Positions 7,934 to 15,498 of a DNA stretch of 26,040 nt are shown in pieces. The stretch covers positions 1 through 26,040 of the forward strand of contig JASGCG010000001.1 in the NCBI GenBank assembly GCA_030054235.1, written 5' to 3'. Numbering within the stretch: the stretch's first letter is position 1; each line of letters begins with the position of its first letter. The notes below the pieces were generated by a model. That model saw nothing but the letters and a program-made list of their open reading frames with translations. It ran no database searches and was not told the DNA's origin. The translations under genes and the position numbers were made by a program. The stretch comes from Bacteroidia bacterium. GTDB taxonomy: Bacteria; Planctomycetota; Phycisphaerae; Phycisphaerales; SM1A02.

Positions 7934-8616
7934 GCCTCATCGAGTGCCGATCGCTTTGCAAGGATTACCAGCGCGGCGGTGAGGCCGTGCACGTCCTCGA
8001 CCGACTCGACCTGTCGATCGATCGCGGGTCCTACACCGCGCTCATGGGTCCAAGCGGCAGCGGCAAGACCACGCTGCTCAACCTTCTCGCGGGCATCGAC
8101 CGAGCCAGCTCGGGCGAGCTGCTCGTGGACGGGACGGATCTGGCGCAACTCGACCGCAACCAGCTCGCGCTCTGGCGATCGCGCCACGTGGGCTACGTGT
8201 TCCAGCTCTACAACCTCGTTCCCGTGCTCTCGGCGTACGAGAACGTCGAACTTCCGCTGCTGCTGCACGACCTCACCGCCGCCGAGCGGCACCGACGCGT
8301 CGTCGAGGCGCTCGAGTCCGTCGACCTGGCGACCCGCCATGGTCACCTGCCCCGCCAACTCTCAGGCGGCCAGGAACAGCGCGTCGCGATCGCCCGCGCG
8401 CTGGTGACGCAACCCACGCTGCTGCTGGCCGATGAACCGACAGGCGATCTCGACCGCACCAACGCCGATGCGGTCATGGACCTCTTCGGCCGGCTCCATC
8501 GCGAGCGTGGCCAGACGATCGTCATGGTCACGCATGACGAGGCCATCGCCCGGCGCGCAGAGCGCACCGTCCGCCTCGAAAAGGGCCGGCTCGCCACCGT
8601 GGAGGTGGCACGATGA
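7930..8616 (+). CDS. ABC transporter ATP-binding protein (MacB/LolD type)
   Basis: A 228-residue stand-alone nucleotide-binding subunit with every catalytic element intact: Walker A GPSGSGKTT (40-48), Q-loop Gln92, signature LSGGQ (144-148), Walker B LLLADEP with D168 and E169, D-loop GDLD and switch His202 (VMVTHDE). The motifs around FQLYNLVPVLSAYENVELPL are typical of the LolD/MacB/FtsE clade, which works with FtsX-fold permeases in mechanotransmission rather than classical transport through the membrane. It sits between the adaptor gene and two FtsX-type permeases, overlapping both neighbours by 4 bp (ATGA). It should energise the tripartite system by ATP hydrolysis on the cytoplasmic face. 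Confidence 0.95.
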   Translation: MSLIECRSLCKDYQRGGEAVHVLDRLDLSIDRGSYTALMGPSGSGKTTLLNLLAGIDRASSGELLVDGTDLAQLDRNQLALWRSRHVGYVFQLYNLVPVLSAYENVELPLLLHDLTAAERHRRVVEALESVDLATRHGHLPRQLSGGQEQRVAIARALVTQPTLLLADEPTGDLDRTNADAVMDLFGRLHRERGQTIVMVTHDEAIARRAERTVRLEKGRLATVEVAR

Positions 8617-9767
8617 GCGCACTCCTGAGCAGGATCCGCTACGCGCTTCGCAGCGCGCGCCGCCAGCGATTTCGCACCGTGGCCTTGGTCGCCGGTGTCG
8701 CCCTGACCACGTCGCTCGCCGCGGCGATCGCGTGCATCGATCTTGGCGTGCGCGACGCCACGACCACTCGCGCGGGCGAGACACGGCTGATCGTGTACCG
8801 CGAGAACCGGTTCTGTCCCTTCGCGAGCGCGCTGCCGCAGCGGTACGACCGCCAGATCGCCGAGCTGCCCGGCGTGGCGGCCGTCATGCCCGTGAAGATC
8901 GTCGTCTCCAATTGCCGCGCCTCGCTTGATGTGGTGACCTTCCGTGGTGTGCCGGTCGATGACCTGCGCGCGATGGCGCCCCGACTTGCAGCCGGCTCGA
9001 TCGACGCTTGGGCCGGCCACGGCAATGGCGCCTTGGTCGGGCGCGAACTCGCGGCTCGGCGCGGCCTGCGCGTGGGGTCATCCCTGACGGCCGCGGGCAT
9101 CGATGTCGTGGTCGATGGCATCCTCGAGAGCGATGATCCGCAGTGGCGCAACAGCGCGCTCACGCACCTGGCCTACCTGCAGGAGCGGGCCGCGCGCGGG
9201 GGAACTGGCGGCATCGTGACGCAGTTCGACGTGACCGTGAGCGACCCAGCGCGGCTCGAGGACGTGGCGCGGACCATCGACGAACGGTTCAAGGCGGACG
9301 AGGCCCCCACCGCGACTCGCCCGCAGACGGCGTTCGTGGCCCGCGCCGCGCGTGATGTGGTCGCGCTCGCAGGCTTCAGTTCGATCATCGGCATCGGTGC
9401 GGTGCTCGCTGCCTTCGGCCTCCTCGCCACGACGATGGTCAACGTCACGCGGCATCGCTCGCGCGAGTTCGCGGTCCTGCGCACGTTGGGCTTCACCGAC
9501 GGCGGCATCAGCGCCATCGTGCTTGCCGAGGGCGCACTCGTCGGCGGGCTCGGGGGCCTTCTGGGCGCGGGCCTGGCCTGGTTCGGGCTCGCGCGTGCCG
9601 GACTGGCGTTCACCATGGAAGGCGTCTCGATCACGCCGCGGCTGGATCCTGCGATCTTCATCGTTGCCGCTGCGGTGGCGCTTGCGGCAGGACTGCTGGC
9701 CACGGCGATTCCAGCATGGTCGGCGTCGCGCGCGCGGCTGGTCGATCTCCTGCGGGGTGCATCATGA
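8613..9767 (+). CDS. FtsX-type ABC permease, first of two
   Basis: A 384-residue MacB/LolC-like permease. The topology is one N-terminal transmembrane helix (about 20-42), a periplasmic domain of about 200 residues (MacB_PCD-like) and three C-terminal helices (about 250-275, 297-325 and 347-372). The FtsX-family signature REFAVLRTLGFT lies between helices 2 and 3, where the permease contacts the ATPase. The N-terminal RYALRSARRQRFRT amphipathic stretch is typical of the family. The gene starts within the ATPase stop codon and ends within the start of the second permease (ATGA at both joints), so the two probably form a heterodimer. Confidence 0.9.
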   Translation: MSALLSRIRYALRSARRQRFRTVALVAGVALTTSLAAAIACIDLGVRDATTTRAGETRLIVYRENRFCPFASALPQRYDRQIAELPGVAAVMPVKIVVSNCRASLDVVTFRGVPVDDLRAMAPRLAAGSIDAWAGHGNGALVGRELAARRGLRVGSSLTAAGIDVVVDGILESDDPQWRNSALTHLAYLQERAARGGTGGIVTQFDVTVSDPARLEDVARTIDERFKADEAPTATRPQTAFVARAARDVVALAGFSSIIGIGAVLAAFGLLATTMVNVTRHRSREFAVLRTLGFTDGGISAIVLAEGALVGGLGGLLGAGLAWFGLARAGLAFTMEGVSITPRLDPAIFIVAAAVALAAGLLATAIPAWSASRARLVDLLRGAS

Positions 9768-10927
9768 CGATGCTCCCGATGGAGTACTCGCTGCGCGGGC
9801 TCACGCGTGGGCGCGGGCGGACCGTGCTCGCACTCATGGGATCGTTGGTGGCGGGCGCGCTCATCGCGACGGCATCGGCGTTCCTGGGCGGCATGGAGTC
9901 AGCGCTTGGATCGACGGCCTCGCCTTCGCGCGTGATCGTCATGGGTGCAGGCAGCGAGGAATCGCTCGAGCGCAGCGAGATCGGCGCGCGTGTGCCGGGC
10001 GTGCTGTCGGCGAGCGTGCAGGGCATACGACGGACGGCAGGCATGGAGCACGTGAGCGCCGAGACGCACGTGGCGCTGCCGATCGCCGTGGATGGCGCCG
10101 AGGCCGCGAGCGACAACGGTCTGGTGCGCGGCGTCGGTCCGGCAGCGCTCCTGGTCCACCCCAACGTGCAGCTCACCGGCGGGCGCTGGCCCGAACGCGG
10201 CGCCGGCGAAGTGCTGGTCGGTTCGAGCGCCATGCGCAGGCTCGGCGTGGATCCAGCGGCTGCCATCGGCAGTCGTGTCGTGCTGGCCGGCGCACCGCTC
10301 ACGATCGTGGGCACCATGCAGGCGCCGGGATCGACGATCGACGGCGAGTGGTGGATGCCGCTGGAAGACCTCACCACGCTGATGCGGCGCGAGACGATCT
10401 CGTGCGTGATCGTCGACCTCGACCGCGCGACGATCGGCGACGTGCAAGCCTTCACGCTCTCGCGGCTCGATCTTGAGCTCGCCGTCCTGGCCGAACGCGA
10501 CTACTACGCGTCGCTGCTTGCGTTCTTCGCACCGGTGCGTGTGCTCGTGGCGGTCGTGGCCACGCTCATGGCGCTCGCCGCCGCGCTCGGCGGCGCGAGC
10601 GCACTGGCCGCTGCCTTCAGTGAGCGCGTGCGCGAGAACGCGGTGCTGGAAACGCTCGGGTACCCGCGCCATGCGGTCATCCTCGATGTCCTCCTGCAGT
10701 GCACGATCGTGGCGGTCAGCGGTGCCGCTGTCGGCGGCCTGCTGGCGCAGTGGCTCTTCGGCGGCATGCTTGTCGAGTTCAGCATGGGCACGTTCGCCTT
10801 GCAGTTCGATGCACGTGCCACGCTCCTGGCCGCCGTGACGGGTTTCGTCGTCGCGATCGTCGCGGCCTTCCTCAGCACCTGGCGCTGGATCGGGCTGCCG
10901 ACGCCCGAGGCGCTGCGGACGACATGA
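9764..10927 (+). CDS. FtsX-type ABC permease, second of two
   Basis: A 387-residue permease with the same plan as its neighbour: an N-terminal helix (about 20-40), a periplasmic domain and three C-terminal helices beginning near residue 255, with ENAVLETLGYPRHAV as the FtsX signature. Sequence similarity to the first permease is low outside these regions, so this is an old duplication or a fixed heterodimer rather than a recent copy. The ATG at 9764 overlaps the previous stop codon. An in-frame ATG 48 nt upstream lies inside the preceding gene and gives no membrane-compatible N-terminus. No ATPase domain is fused to it, unlike E. coli MacB. The lipoprotein gene follows after 36 bp. Confidence 0.9.
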   Translation: MTMLPMEYSLRGLTRGRGRTVLALMGSLVAGALIATASAFLGGMESALGSTASPSRVIVMGAGSEESLERSEIGARVPGVLSASVQGIRRTAGMEHVSAETHVALPIAVDGAEAASDNGLVRGVGPAALLVHPNVQLTGGRWPERGAGEVLVGSSAMRRLGVDPAAAIGSRVVLAGAPLTIVGTMQAPGSTIDGEWWMPLEDLTTLMRRETISCVIVDLDRATIGDVQAFTLSRLDLELAVLAERDYYASLLAFFAPVRVLVAVVATLMALAAALGGASALAAAFSERVRENAVLETLGYPRHAVILDVLLQCTIVAVSGAAVGGLLAQWLFGGMLVEFSMGTFALQFDARATLLAAVTGFVVAIVAAFLSTWRWIGLPTPEALRTT

Positions 10928-10963
10928 CTCGCCACTCTTGAATCACCACAGAAGGATCCAACC

Positions 10964-11539
10964 ATGCATCGACTCAACGCACTCATGCTCGCCTCCTCCG
11001 TCCTCTTCCTTGCAGCCTGCGGTGGCCAGAGTGGCGACCATGACCACAGCCACACGCGGCACGGACATGACCACGCCGCACCCACCGCGCCTGCAGCTCC
11101 CGAGGGCACATTCCCTGCAGCGCTCTTCTCCGGCGACCCAGCGGCGGAGCCAGTCGGCGTGGGGGCCATGAAGGCATCGGCCAAGCAAGGCGACCGCGTG
11201 ATCGTGGTTGGTCGCATCGGTGGCAGCAAGGATCCCTTCCTCGCTGACCGGGCCATGGTCACGATCGTCGATCCGAGCGTGAAACTCTGCGGCGAGGACG
11301 AGCCCGGCGATGACCACTGCGCGACCCCGTGGGACTTCTGTTGCGAGCCGCGCGAGAACCTGCGCAGGATGTCGATCGCGGTCGTGGCGAACGGAGCCGA
11401 CGGTGCACCCATTCCCCACACGCTGCTCGGCCAAGGAGGGCTCAAGCCCGGCGCGCGCGTGGTCGTCGAGGGCACCGTCGCGACGGTCGGCCCGGACGGC
11501 GCCGCGATGCTCGTGGCCGAGCGCATCGTGGCCCGGTGA
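10964..11539 (+). CDS. His/Cys-rich lipoprotein closing the efflux operon
   Basis: A 191-residue lipoprotein: hydrophobic signal, lipobox LAAC (Cys19), then a His/Asp run HDHSHTRHGHDH (26-37) that looks like a flexible metal-binding tail. After a Pro/Ala linker comes a compact beta-rich domain (about 66-191) resembling an OB-fold: DRVIVVGRIGG, AMVTIVDPSVKLC, RVVVEGTVATVG. It contains four cysteines spaced C-x9-C-x6-CC (109, 119, 126, 127) around the motif ATPWDFCCEP. Together these suggest a periplasmic metal-binding partner of the pump encoded immediately upstream (inference). AAGGA lies 7 nt before the ATG. The gap to the permease is 36 bp, so it is probably cotranscribed. I cannot give it a named family with confidence. 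Confidence 0.75.
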   Translation: MHRLNALMLASSVLFLAACGGQSGDHDHSHTRHGHDHAAPTAPAAPEGTFPAALFSGDPAAEPVGVGAMKASAKQGDRVIVVGRIGGSKDPFLADRAMVTIVDPSVKLCGEDEPGDDHCATPWDFCCEPRENLRRMSIAVVANGADGAPIPHTLLGQGGLKPGARVVVEGTVATVGPDGAAMLVAERIVAR

Positions 11540-11545
11540 GGGATC

Positions 11546-11577
11546 TTGAACACCATGAATTTTGAATACCGTACAAT
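11546..11577 (+). promoter_or_regulatory. Putative promoter of the AAA/DUF4143 gene
   Basis: TTGAAC (11546-11551) and TACAAT (11572-11577) are the best matches to -35 and -10, but their 20-nt spacing is long. TACCGT (11567-11572) would give 15 nt. The region is strikingly AT-rich compared with its surroundings, as expected of a promoter. Confidence 0.4.
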
Positions 11578-11590
11578 CCGAATTTCATGG
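11553..11590. repeat. 38-bp imperfect inverted repeat over the -10 region
   Basis: CCATGAATTT and AATTTCATGG flank the TACAAT hexamer. Seven outer base pairs are perfect (CCATGAA/TTCATGG), and five of the inner twelve positions also pair. It could be an operator that blocks RNA polymerase, or a hairpin ending the preceding operon. No U-tract follows, which favours the operator reading. Confidence 0.55.
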
Positions 11591-11602
11591 TAGTTTCTGG
11601 GC

Positions 11603-12757
11603 ATGCTCCGCCGCGACGAAGCCCGTGCCGCCATCACCCGCGCCATGCGGCGATCGCCAGTCGCCCTGCTGCTGGGTCCCCGCCAGTGCGGCAAGACCAC
11701 GCTTGCCCGCTCCTTCGTCGACGTCGGCAGCGAGGCCTACTTCGATCTTGAGTCGCCCGCCGACCTTGCACGCCTTGCCGAGCCGATGACCGCGCTCGGC
11801 AACCTGCGAGGCACCGTCGTCATCGACGAGGTGCAGCGCCGGCCGGACCTCTTTCCCGTGCTCCGCGTCCTGGCCGACAGGCGACCGCTCAGGACGCGAT
11901 TCCTCGTCCTGGGCAGCGCCTCGCCCCACATGCTCCGGCAGTCGTCGGAGTCCCTCGCCGGACGAGTCGAACTCATCGAGCTCGGTCCCCTCACGCTCGA
12001 AGAGTGCGGGCAGGCCAAGCTCGGGCGACGCTGGCTCCGGGGCGGCTTCCCCCGCTCGTTCCTGGCGCGCTCGCAAGGCGACAGCGCGGCATGGCGCCGT
12101 GACTTCATCGCCACCATCATCGAACGCGATCTGCGCTCCTACGACAGCAGGCTGCCGTCGCCGCTGGCTCACCGGCTCTGGACCATGCTGGCTCATCACC
12201 ACGGCCAAGTCATCAACCTCAGCTCGGTGGCTGGGTCGCTCGGCATCACCGTCCCCACCTTGCGTCACCACATCAACCTGCTCGCGGGCCTCATGGTGAT
12301 CCGGCTGCTTCAACCGTGGCACGAGAATCTCGCCAAGCGGCAGGTCAAGAGCCCAAGGATCTACCTCCGCGACACCGGGCTGCTACACAGCTTGCTTGGG
12401 ATCGAGACCACCAAGCAGATGCTGGGTTCACCGGTCTGCGGTCCGAGCTGGGAATCGCTGGCCATCGAGGAGATCCTCGGCCGCGTGCCGCATGCAGGAG
12501 CCGCATGGTGGTCGACGCATCAGGGTGCCGAGGTCGACCTCGTGCTGCTGGCCAAGGGCAAGCGCTGGGGCGTCGAAGTCAAGCGGACCGATGCACCGCG
12601 CATCACCCCATCCATGCGCAGTGCCATCGAAGCACTTGGACTCGATGGCATCACGGTGGTGTCGCCGGTCGACCGCGGCTTCAGGCTCTCCCCGGCGATC
12701 AAGGTCGTGGCGATGCATGACCTGATCGCCGATCCCGCAAGCGTCATCCGGCGTTGA
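11603..12757 (+). CDS. AAA_14/DUF4143-family ATPase
   Basis: A 384-residue protein with the standard two-domain form of this widespread but poorly understood family. The N-terminal AAA_14 ATPase has Walker A GPRQCGKT (25-32), Walker B TVVIDEVQRRPDLF (from 71) and a sensor-like LVLGSASP (101-108), then the family motif RGGFPRSFLA. The C-terminal DUF4143 region (about 200-340) contains YLRDTGLLHSLLGI, SWESLAIEEIL, STHQGAEVDLVL and KRWGVEVKRTDAPR. The last two resemble a nuclease-like D...ExK core. The physiological role of these proteins is not established. No toxin or antitoxin partner is adjacent. The start gives the canonical beginning MLRRDEAR; no Shine-Dalgarno site is clear. It lies between unrelated genes and is often a solitary, mobile-looking gene. 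Confidence 0.88.
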   Translation: MLRRDEARAAITRAMRRSPVALLLGPRQCGKTTLARSFVDVGSEAYFDLESPADLARLAEPMTALGNLRGTVVIDEVQRRPDLFPVLRVLADRRPLRTRFLVLGSASPHMLRQSSESLAGRVELIELGPLTLEECGQAKLGRRWLRGGFPRSFLARSQGDSAAWRRDFIATIIERDLRSYDSRLPSPLAHRLWTMLAHHHGQVINLSSVAGSLGITVPTLRHHINLLAGLMVIRLLQPWHENLAKRQVKSPRIYLRDTGLLHSLLGIETTKQMLGSPVCGPSWESLAIEEILGRVPHAGAAWWSTHQGAEVDLVLLAKGKRWGVEVKRTDAPRITPSMRSAIEALGLDGITVVSPVDRGFRLSPAIKVVAMHDLIADPASVIRR

Positions 12758-12764
12758 GCGCCGC

Positions 12765-12770
12765 TAGAGT
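12765..12770 (+). promoter_or_regulatory. Putative -10 (TAGAGT) for xylulokinase
   Basis: TAGAGT ends 8 nt before the ATG at 12779, in the 21-bp gap after the ATPase stop. There is no Shine-Dalgarno site and no clear -35, in line with the leaderless pattern elsewhere in the window. Confidence 0.35.
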
Positions 12771-12778
12771 GCGGTGGC

Positions 12779-14272
12779 ATGCTGATCGGACTCGATGTCG
12801 GCACCAGCTCGATGAAGGCGCTGCTCGTGGCGCCCAATGGTGCCGTCGTCGCCTCGGCCACGCGCGAGTACACCTTCGAGACGCCGCGCGCCGGCTGGGC
12901 GCAGACCGATCCACGGATCTGGCGCCGCGCGGCGATCGAGGTCCTGCGCGAGCTCGCCGCCCATCCACGCGCGACGGGCGTGCAGGCGATCGGCCTCACC
13001 GGGCAGATGCACGGCCTGTGCCTGGCCGGTGACGATGGCGAGCCCCTTGCGCCCGCGATCATGTGGAACGACCAGCGCAGCGCGCCGCAGTGCGAGCGGC
13101 TCGAGCGCTCGATCGGCACGGCTGAACTCATCGCGCGCACCGGCAACCGCCTGCTGCCGGGCTTCACGGCGCCCAAGTGGGCGTGGGTCGTGGAGCACGA
13201 GCCATCGATCGCGCGTGCGGCGCGCCATGTCCTGCTGCCCAAGGATGATGTTCGCCTCGCGCTCACGGGCACCGCTGCCACCGACGTGAGCGATGCCAGC
13301 GGCATGCTCCTCCTCGACTGCGCGAACCGCCGTTGGAGCGAGCCGATGTGCCGCGACTTGGGGCTCTCGATGGATCGACTCGGCACGCTGCACGAATCGC
13401 ACGAACCCTGCGCGCAGTTGAGCGCGGCGGCGGCGGCGGCCACCGGGCTCCCCGCCGGGCTGCCGGTCGTGGCCGGTGCCGGCGACCAGGCTGCGCAGGC
13501 CCTGGGCACAGGCATCATCGATGATGGCCAGGTGAGCTGCACGATCGGCACCAGCGGCGTGGTCTTCGCCGCAGGCGATCGTTGGCGCGCAAGCCCCGAT
13601 GGCAACCTTCACGCGTTCTGCCACGCGATCCCAGGTCGCTGGCACCTGATGGGCGTCATGCTGAGTGCGGGCGGCAGCCTGCAGTGGGCACGCAGTGCAC
13701 TCACGCCCGACCTTGCGAGCGCAGCGGCGCAGGATGGGGTCGATGCGTACCCACGCATGCTGGAGCTTGCGGCCTCGGTCGCACCCGGCGCGGATGGGCT
13801 GGTCTTCCTGCCGTACCTGAGCGGCGAGCGCTCGCCGCATGCCGATCCGCACGCGCGCGGGGCGCTCCTCGGACTCACGCCGGCACACACCCGCGCGCAC
13901 CTCGTCCGCGCGGTCGTCGAGGGCATCACCATGGGTCTCGTCGATGGATTGGATGCCATGCGCGCGATCGGGCTCACGCCACGCTCGATCCGGCTCTCGG
14001 GCGGCGGCGCTCGCAGCGCGTGGTGGCGACAGCTCTTGACCGATGCCTTTGCCGTGCGCACAAGCACCGTGCAGGTCACTGACGGTGGCGCCTACGGTGC
14101 CGCGCTGCTTGCTGGCATCGGCACCGGGTGCTGGCAGGACGCCGCGCACGCCACGCGGCACCTTCGCGAGCAGGACGAATGCACGCCCGCGGGCAGCAAC
14201 CCGATTCCGCTGGAACGCTTCCGTACGGCCTATCGTGCCCTACGTCCCTGGTTCCACGAGGTCAACCGATGA
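12779..14272 (+). CDS. xylB: Xylulokinase (FGGY carbohydrate kinase)
   Basis: A 497-residue sugar kinase that would phosphorylate D-xylulose to D-xylulose 5-phosphate, feeding the pentose phosphate pathway. FGGY features are complete: phosphate-1 motif GLDVGTSSMK (4-13), the xylulokinase-type GLTGQMHGLCL (72-82), catalytic aspartate in AGAGDQAAQALG (D236), phosphate-2 CTIGTSGVVF (254-263), FLPYLSGERSPH and adenosine-binding RLSGGGARSAWW. QMHG and GDQAAQ separate xylulokinases from glycerol and ribulose kinases. Length matches E. coli XylB (about 484). No xylose isomerase or xylose transporter is visible in the window, so a related ketose substrate cannot be excluded. The stop overlaps the start of a small membrane protein. 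Confidence 0.9.
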   Translation: MLIGLDVGTSSMKALLVAPNGAVVASATREYTFETPRAGWAQTDPRIWRRAAIEVLRELAAHPRATGVQAIGLTGQMHGLCLAGDDGEPLAPAIMWNDQRSAPQCERLERSIGTAELIARTGNRLLPGFTAPKWAWVVEHEPSIARAARHVLLPKDDVRLALTGTAATDVSDASGMLLLDCANRRWSEPMCRDLGLSMDRLGTLHESHEPCAQLSAAAAAATGLPAGLPVVAGAGDQAAQALGTGIIDDGQVSCTIGTSGVVFAAGDRWRASPDGNLHAFCHAIPGRWHLMGVMLSAGGSLQWARSALTPDLASAAAQDGVDAYPRMLELAASVAPGADGLVFLPYLSGERSPHADPHARGALLGLTPAHTRAHLVRAVVEGITMGLVDGLDAMRAIGLTPRSIRLSGGGARSAWWRQLLTDAFAVRTSTVQVTDGGAYGAALLAGIGTGCWQDAAHATRHLREQDECTPAGSNPIPLERFRTAYRALRPWFHEVNR

Positions 14273-14478
14273 TCTGGTCGCTGCTCCTGATGTCGCTCAG
14301 CATGCTTGCCGTTGCATGGCTCGCATGGAAGATCGTGCAACGGCAAGAGCGCGGCGACGACCAGCTTGAATCGCTGCTCAAGCGGGATGACGATCGTGCC
14401 GAGCGTGGCCTGCGCCGCGCCGCCGGCCTGCCGGACGAGCCCGCCTCGGATCCAGGCCGCGACCAGCCGAACGACTGA
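14269..14478 (+). CDS. Small single-span membrane protein coupled to xylB
   Basis: A 69-residue protein of no recognised family. Residues 2-22 form one hydrophobic helix (IWSLLLMSLSMLAVAWLAW), followed by a short basic segment (KIVQRQERG) and a strongly charged, probably helical then disordered tail ending in DQPND. The positive-inside rule places the tail in the cytoplasm. The ATG overlaps the xylB stop as ATGA, good evidence that it is a real, translationally coupled gene. The function is unknown; the coupling alone does not make it a transport component. Its stop codon is separated by one base from the end of the amidase gene on the other strand, with no terminator between. Confidence 0.65.
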   Translation: MIWSLLLMSLSMLAVAWLAWKIVQRQERGDDQLESLLKRDDDRAERGLRRAAGLPDEPASDPGRDQPND

Positions 14479-14479
14479 A

Positions 14480-15340
14480 TCAGCCCCACCAGGTGTTCTT
14501 GCGGCGCGCCTCGTCGACGGCGGCCTGCAGGTGCTTGCCCGGGCACGCGGTCTTGGCGCCCGCCCACTCGCGATGCGTGAGCACGCGGCCGCGGCTCAGC
14601 TTGTACTGGGCGAGCAGCTTGCGCACGTGCAGGCGCGTGCCATCGAGCTGTTGCTGCGATGGCTTCTGGATGTCGAAGTTCCCCATCACGAGGATGCCGA
14701 TGTTCTGCTCGTTGTGCTTGGACACGTGCGCCCCCTGCCAGCGCATGTTGCGGCCTTCCCAGACGCGACCGGAGCGGTCGATGATGTAGTGGTAGCCGAT
14801 GTCGCTGAAGCCGCGGCCGCGGTGGCCGCAACGGATCCACTCGATGCGCGCGGCCGAGGCATCCATCCCCGTCTCGGTCATCGGCGCATCAAGGCCATCA
14901 TGGTGGATCGTGATCCACTTGATCGGCACGATCATCTTGTTCAGGTCCTTGGCGTCAGGCGTGCCGCGGGCCCAGCGGGTGCGCGGGATCACACCATCGA
15001 CGGCCTTGGCGTTGGGGTCGGGCGCGACGTTGGTCGAGGTCGATCCTGCCGCGGCGGACTCCGTCGCCACGCGCGGCTCCGGCCCCTTCGGCCGAACCGG
15101 ATCAGGCCAGATGGGATCGGGCACGAGGAAGGTGCTCGTGGTCGTGGGCGCGGTGGTGCAGGCAGCCAAGAGGCCCATTCCCATCAAGAGGATCGATCGG
15201 CGCGCCACGCTTGACGCGGCGCCATCGGCCACCAAGTCGTAGCGAGGCAGCGATGCATCGAGCGCGAGCGGTTCGCCCGCGCCACGGGCATCGCCTGCAT
15301 GGTTGCGTCCTTCGATCCCCGAGTGCTGCGTTCGATCCAT
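14480..15340 (-). CDS. N-acetylmuramoyl-L-alanine amidase (Amidase_2/PGRP), exported lipoprotein
   Basis: A 286-residue zinc amidase that would cut the bond between N-acetylmuramic acid and L-alanine in peptidoglycan. An unusual 46-residue hydrophilic leader precedes ARRSILLMGMGLLAAC, a hydrophobic segment with a twin-arginine and a lipobox (Cys61). A Thr/Pro-rich linker follows, then the catalytic domain (about 110-286). The Amidase_2 motifs are WITIHHDG (first zinc His), GYHYIIDRSGRVWEGR, HNEQNIGILVMGNF and THREWAG...TACPG (His256 and Cys266, remaining zinc ligands). The start at 15340 is fixed by a perfect GGAGG 7 nt upstream; a longer open frame extends upstream but lacks such a site. The gene is divergent from gyrB. 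Confidence 0.88.
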   Translation of the reverse strand: MDRTQHSGIEGRNHAGDARGAGEPLALDASLPRYDLVADGAASSVARRSILLMGMGLLAACTTAPTTTSTFLVPDPIWPDPVRPKGPEPRVATESAAAGSTSTNVAPDPNAKAVDGVIPRTRWARGTPDAKDLNKMIVPIKWITIHHDGLDAPMTETGMDASAARIEWIRCGHRGRGFSDIGYHYIIDRSGRVWEGRNMRWQGAHVSKHNEQNIGILVMGNFDIQKPSQQQLDGTRLHVRKLLAQYKLSRGRVLTHREWAGAKTACPGKHLQAAVDEARRKNTWWG

Positions 15341-15347
15341 GGCCAGA

Positions 15348-15352
15348 CCTCC
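15348..15352 (-). promoter_or_regulatory. Shine-Dalgarno GGAGG fixing the amidase start
   Basis: GGAGG on the minus strand, 7 nt before the ATG at 15340. It makes the long hydrophilic leader before the signal sequence part of the protein. Confidence 0.75.
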
Positions 15353-15398
15353 GTGTCCAAGCCCAGACTCATCGTCCATGACGAGCGAAGGCCTGCAG

Positions 15399-15404
15399 AG
15401 AATA
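15399..15404 (-). promoter_or_regulatory. Putative -10 (TATTCT) for the amidase
   Basis: TATTCT on the minus strand about 58 nt before the amidase start, in the 225-bp region shared with gyrB. No good -35 is visible. Confidence 0.3.
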
Positions 15405-15498
15405 GCCCATGGAATCATGCGGCCGGGCACCGACGTTGCGCCGGATTTCCCGGGCTCGGAGCCACCTCGGCGATGATGCCCTGCACCCCCCTTCCCGG

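Noticed and set aside
11587..11602. ATG at 11587, 9 nt after TACAAT, as a leaderless start for the AAA gene
   Set aside because: It is out of frame with the ATPase (16 nt before the ATG at 11603) and gives no family-like N-terminus.
12520..14161. Minus-strand frames of 361 and 465 codons opposite xylB
   Set aside because: Antisense shadows of a kinase with complete FGGY motifs.
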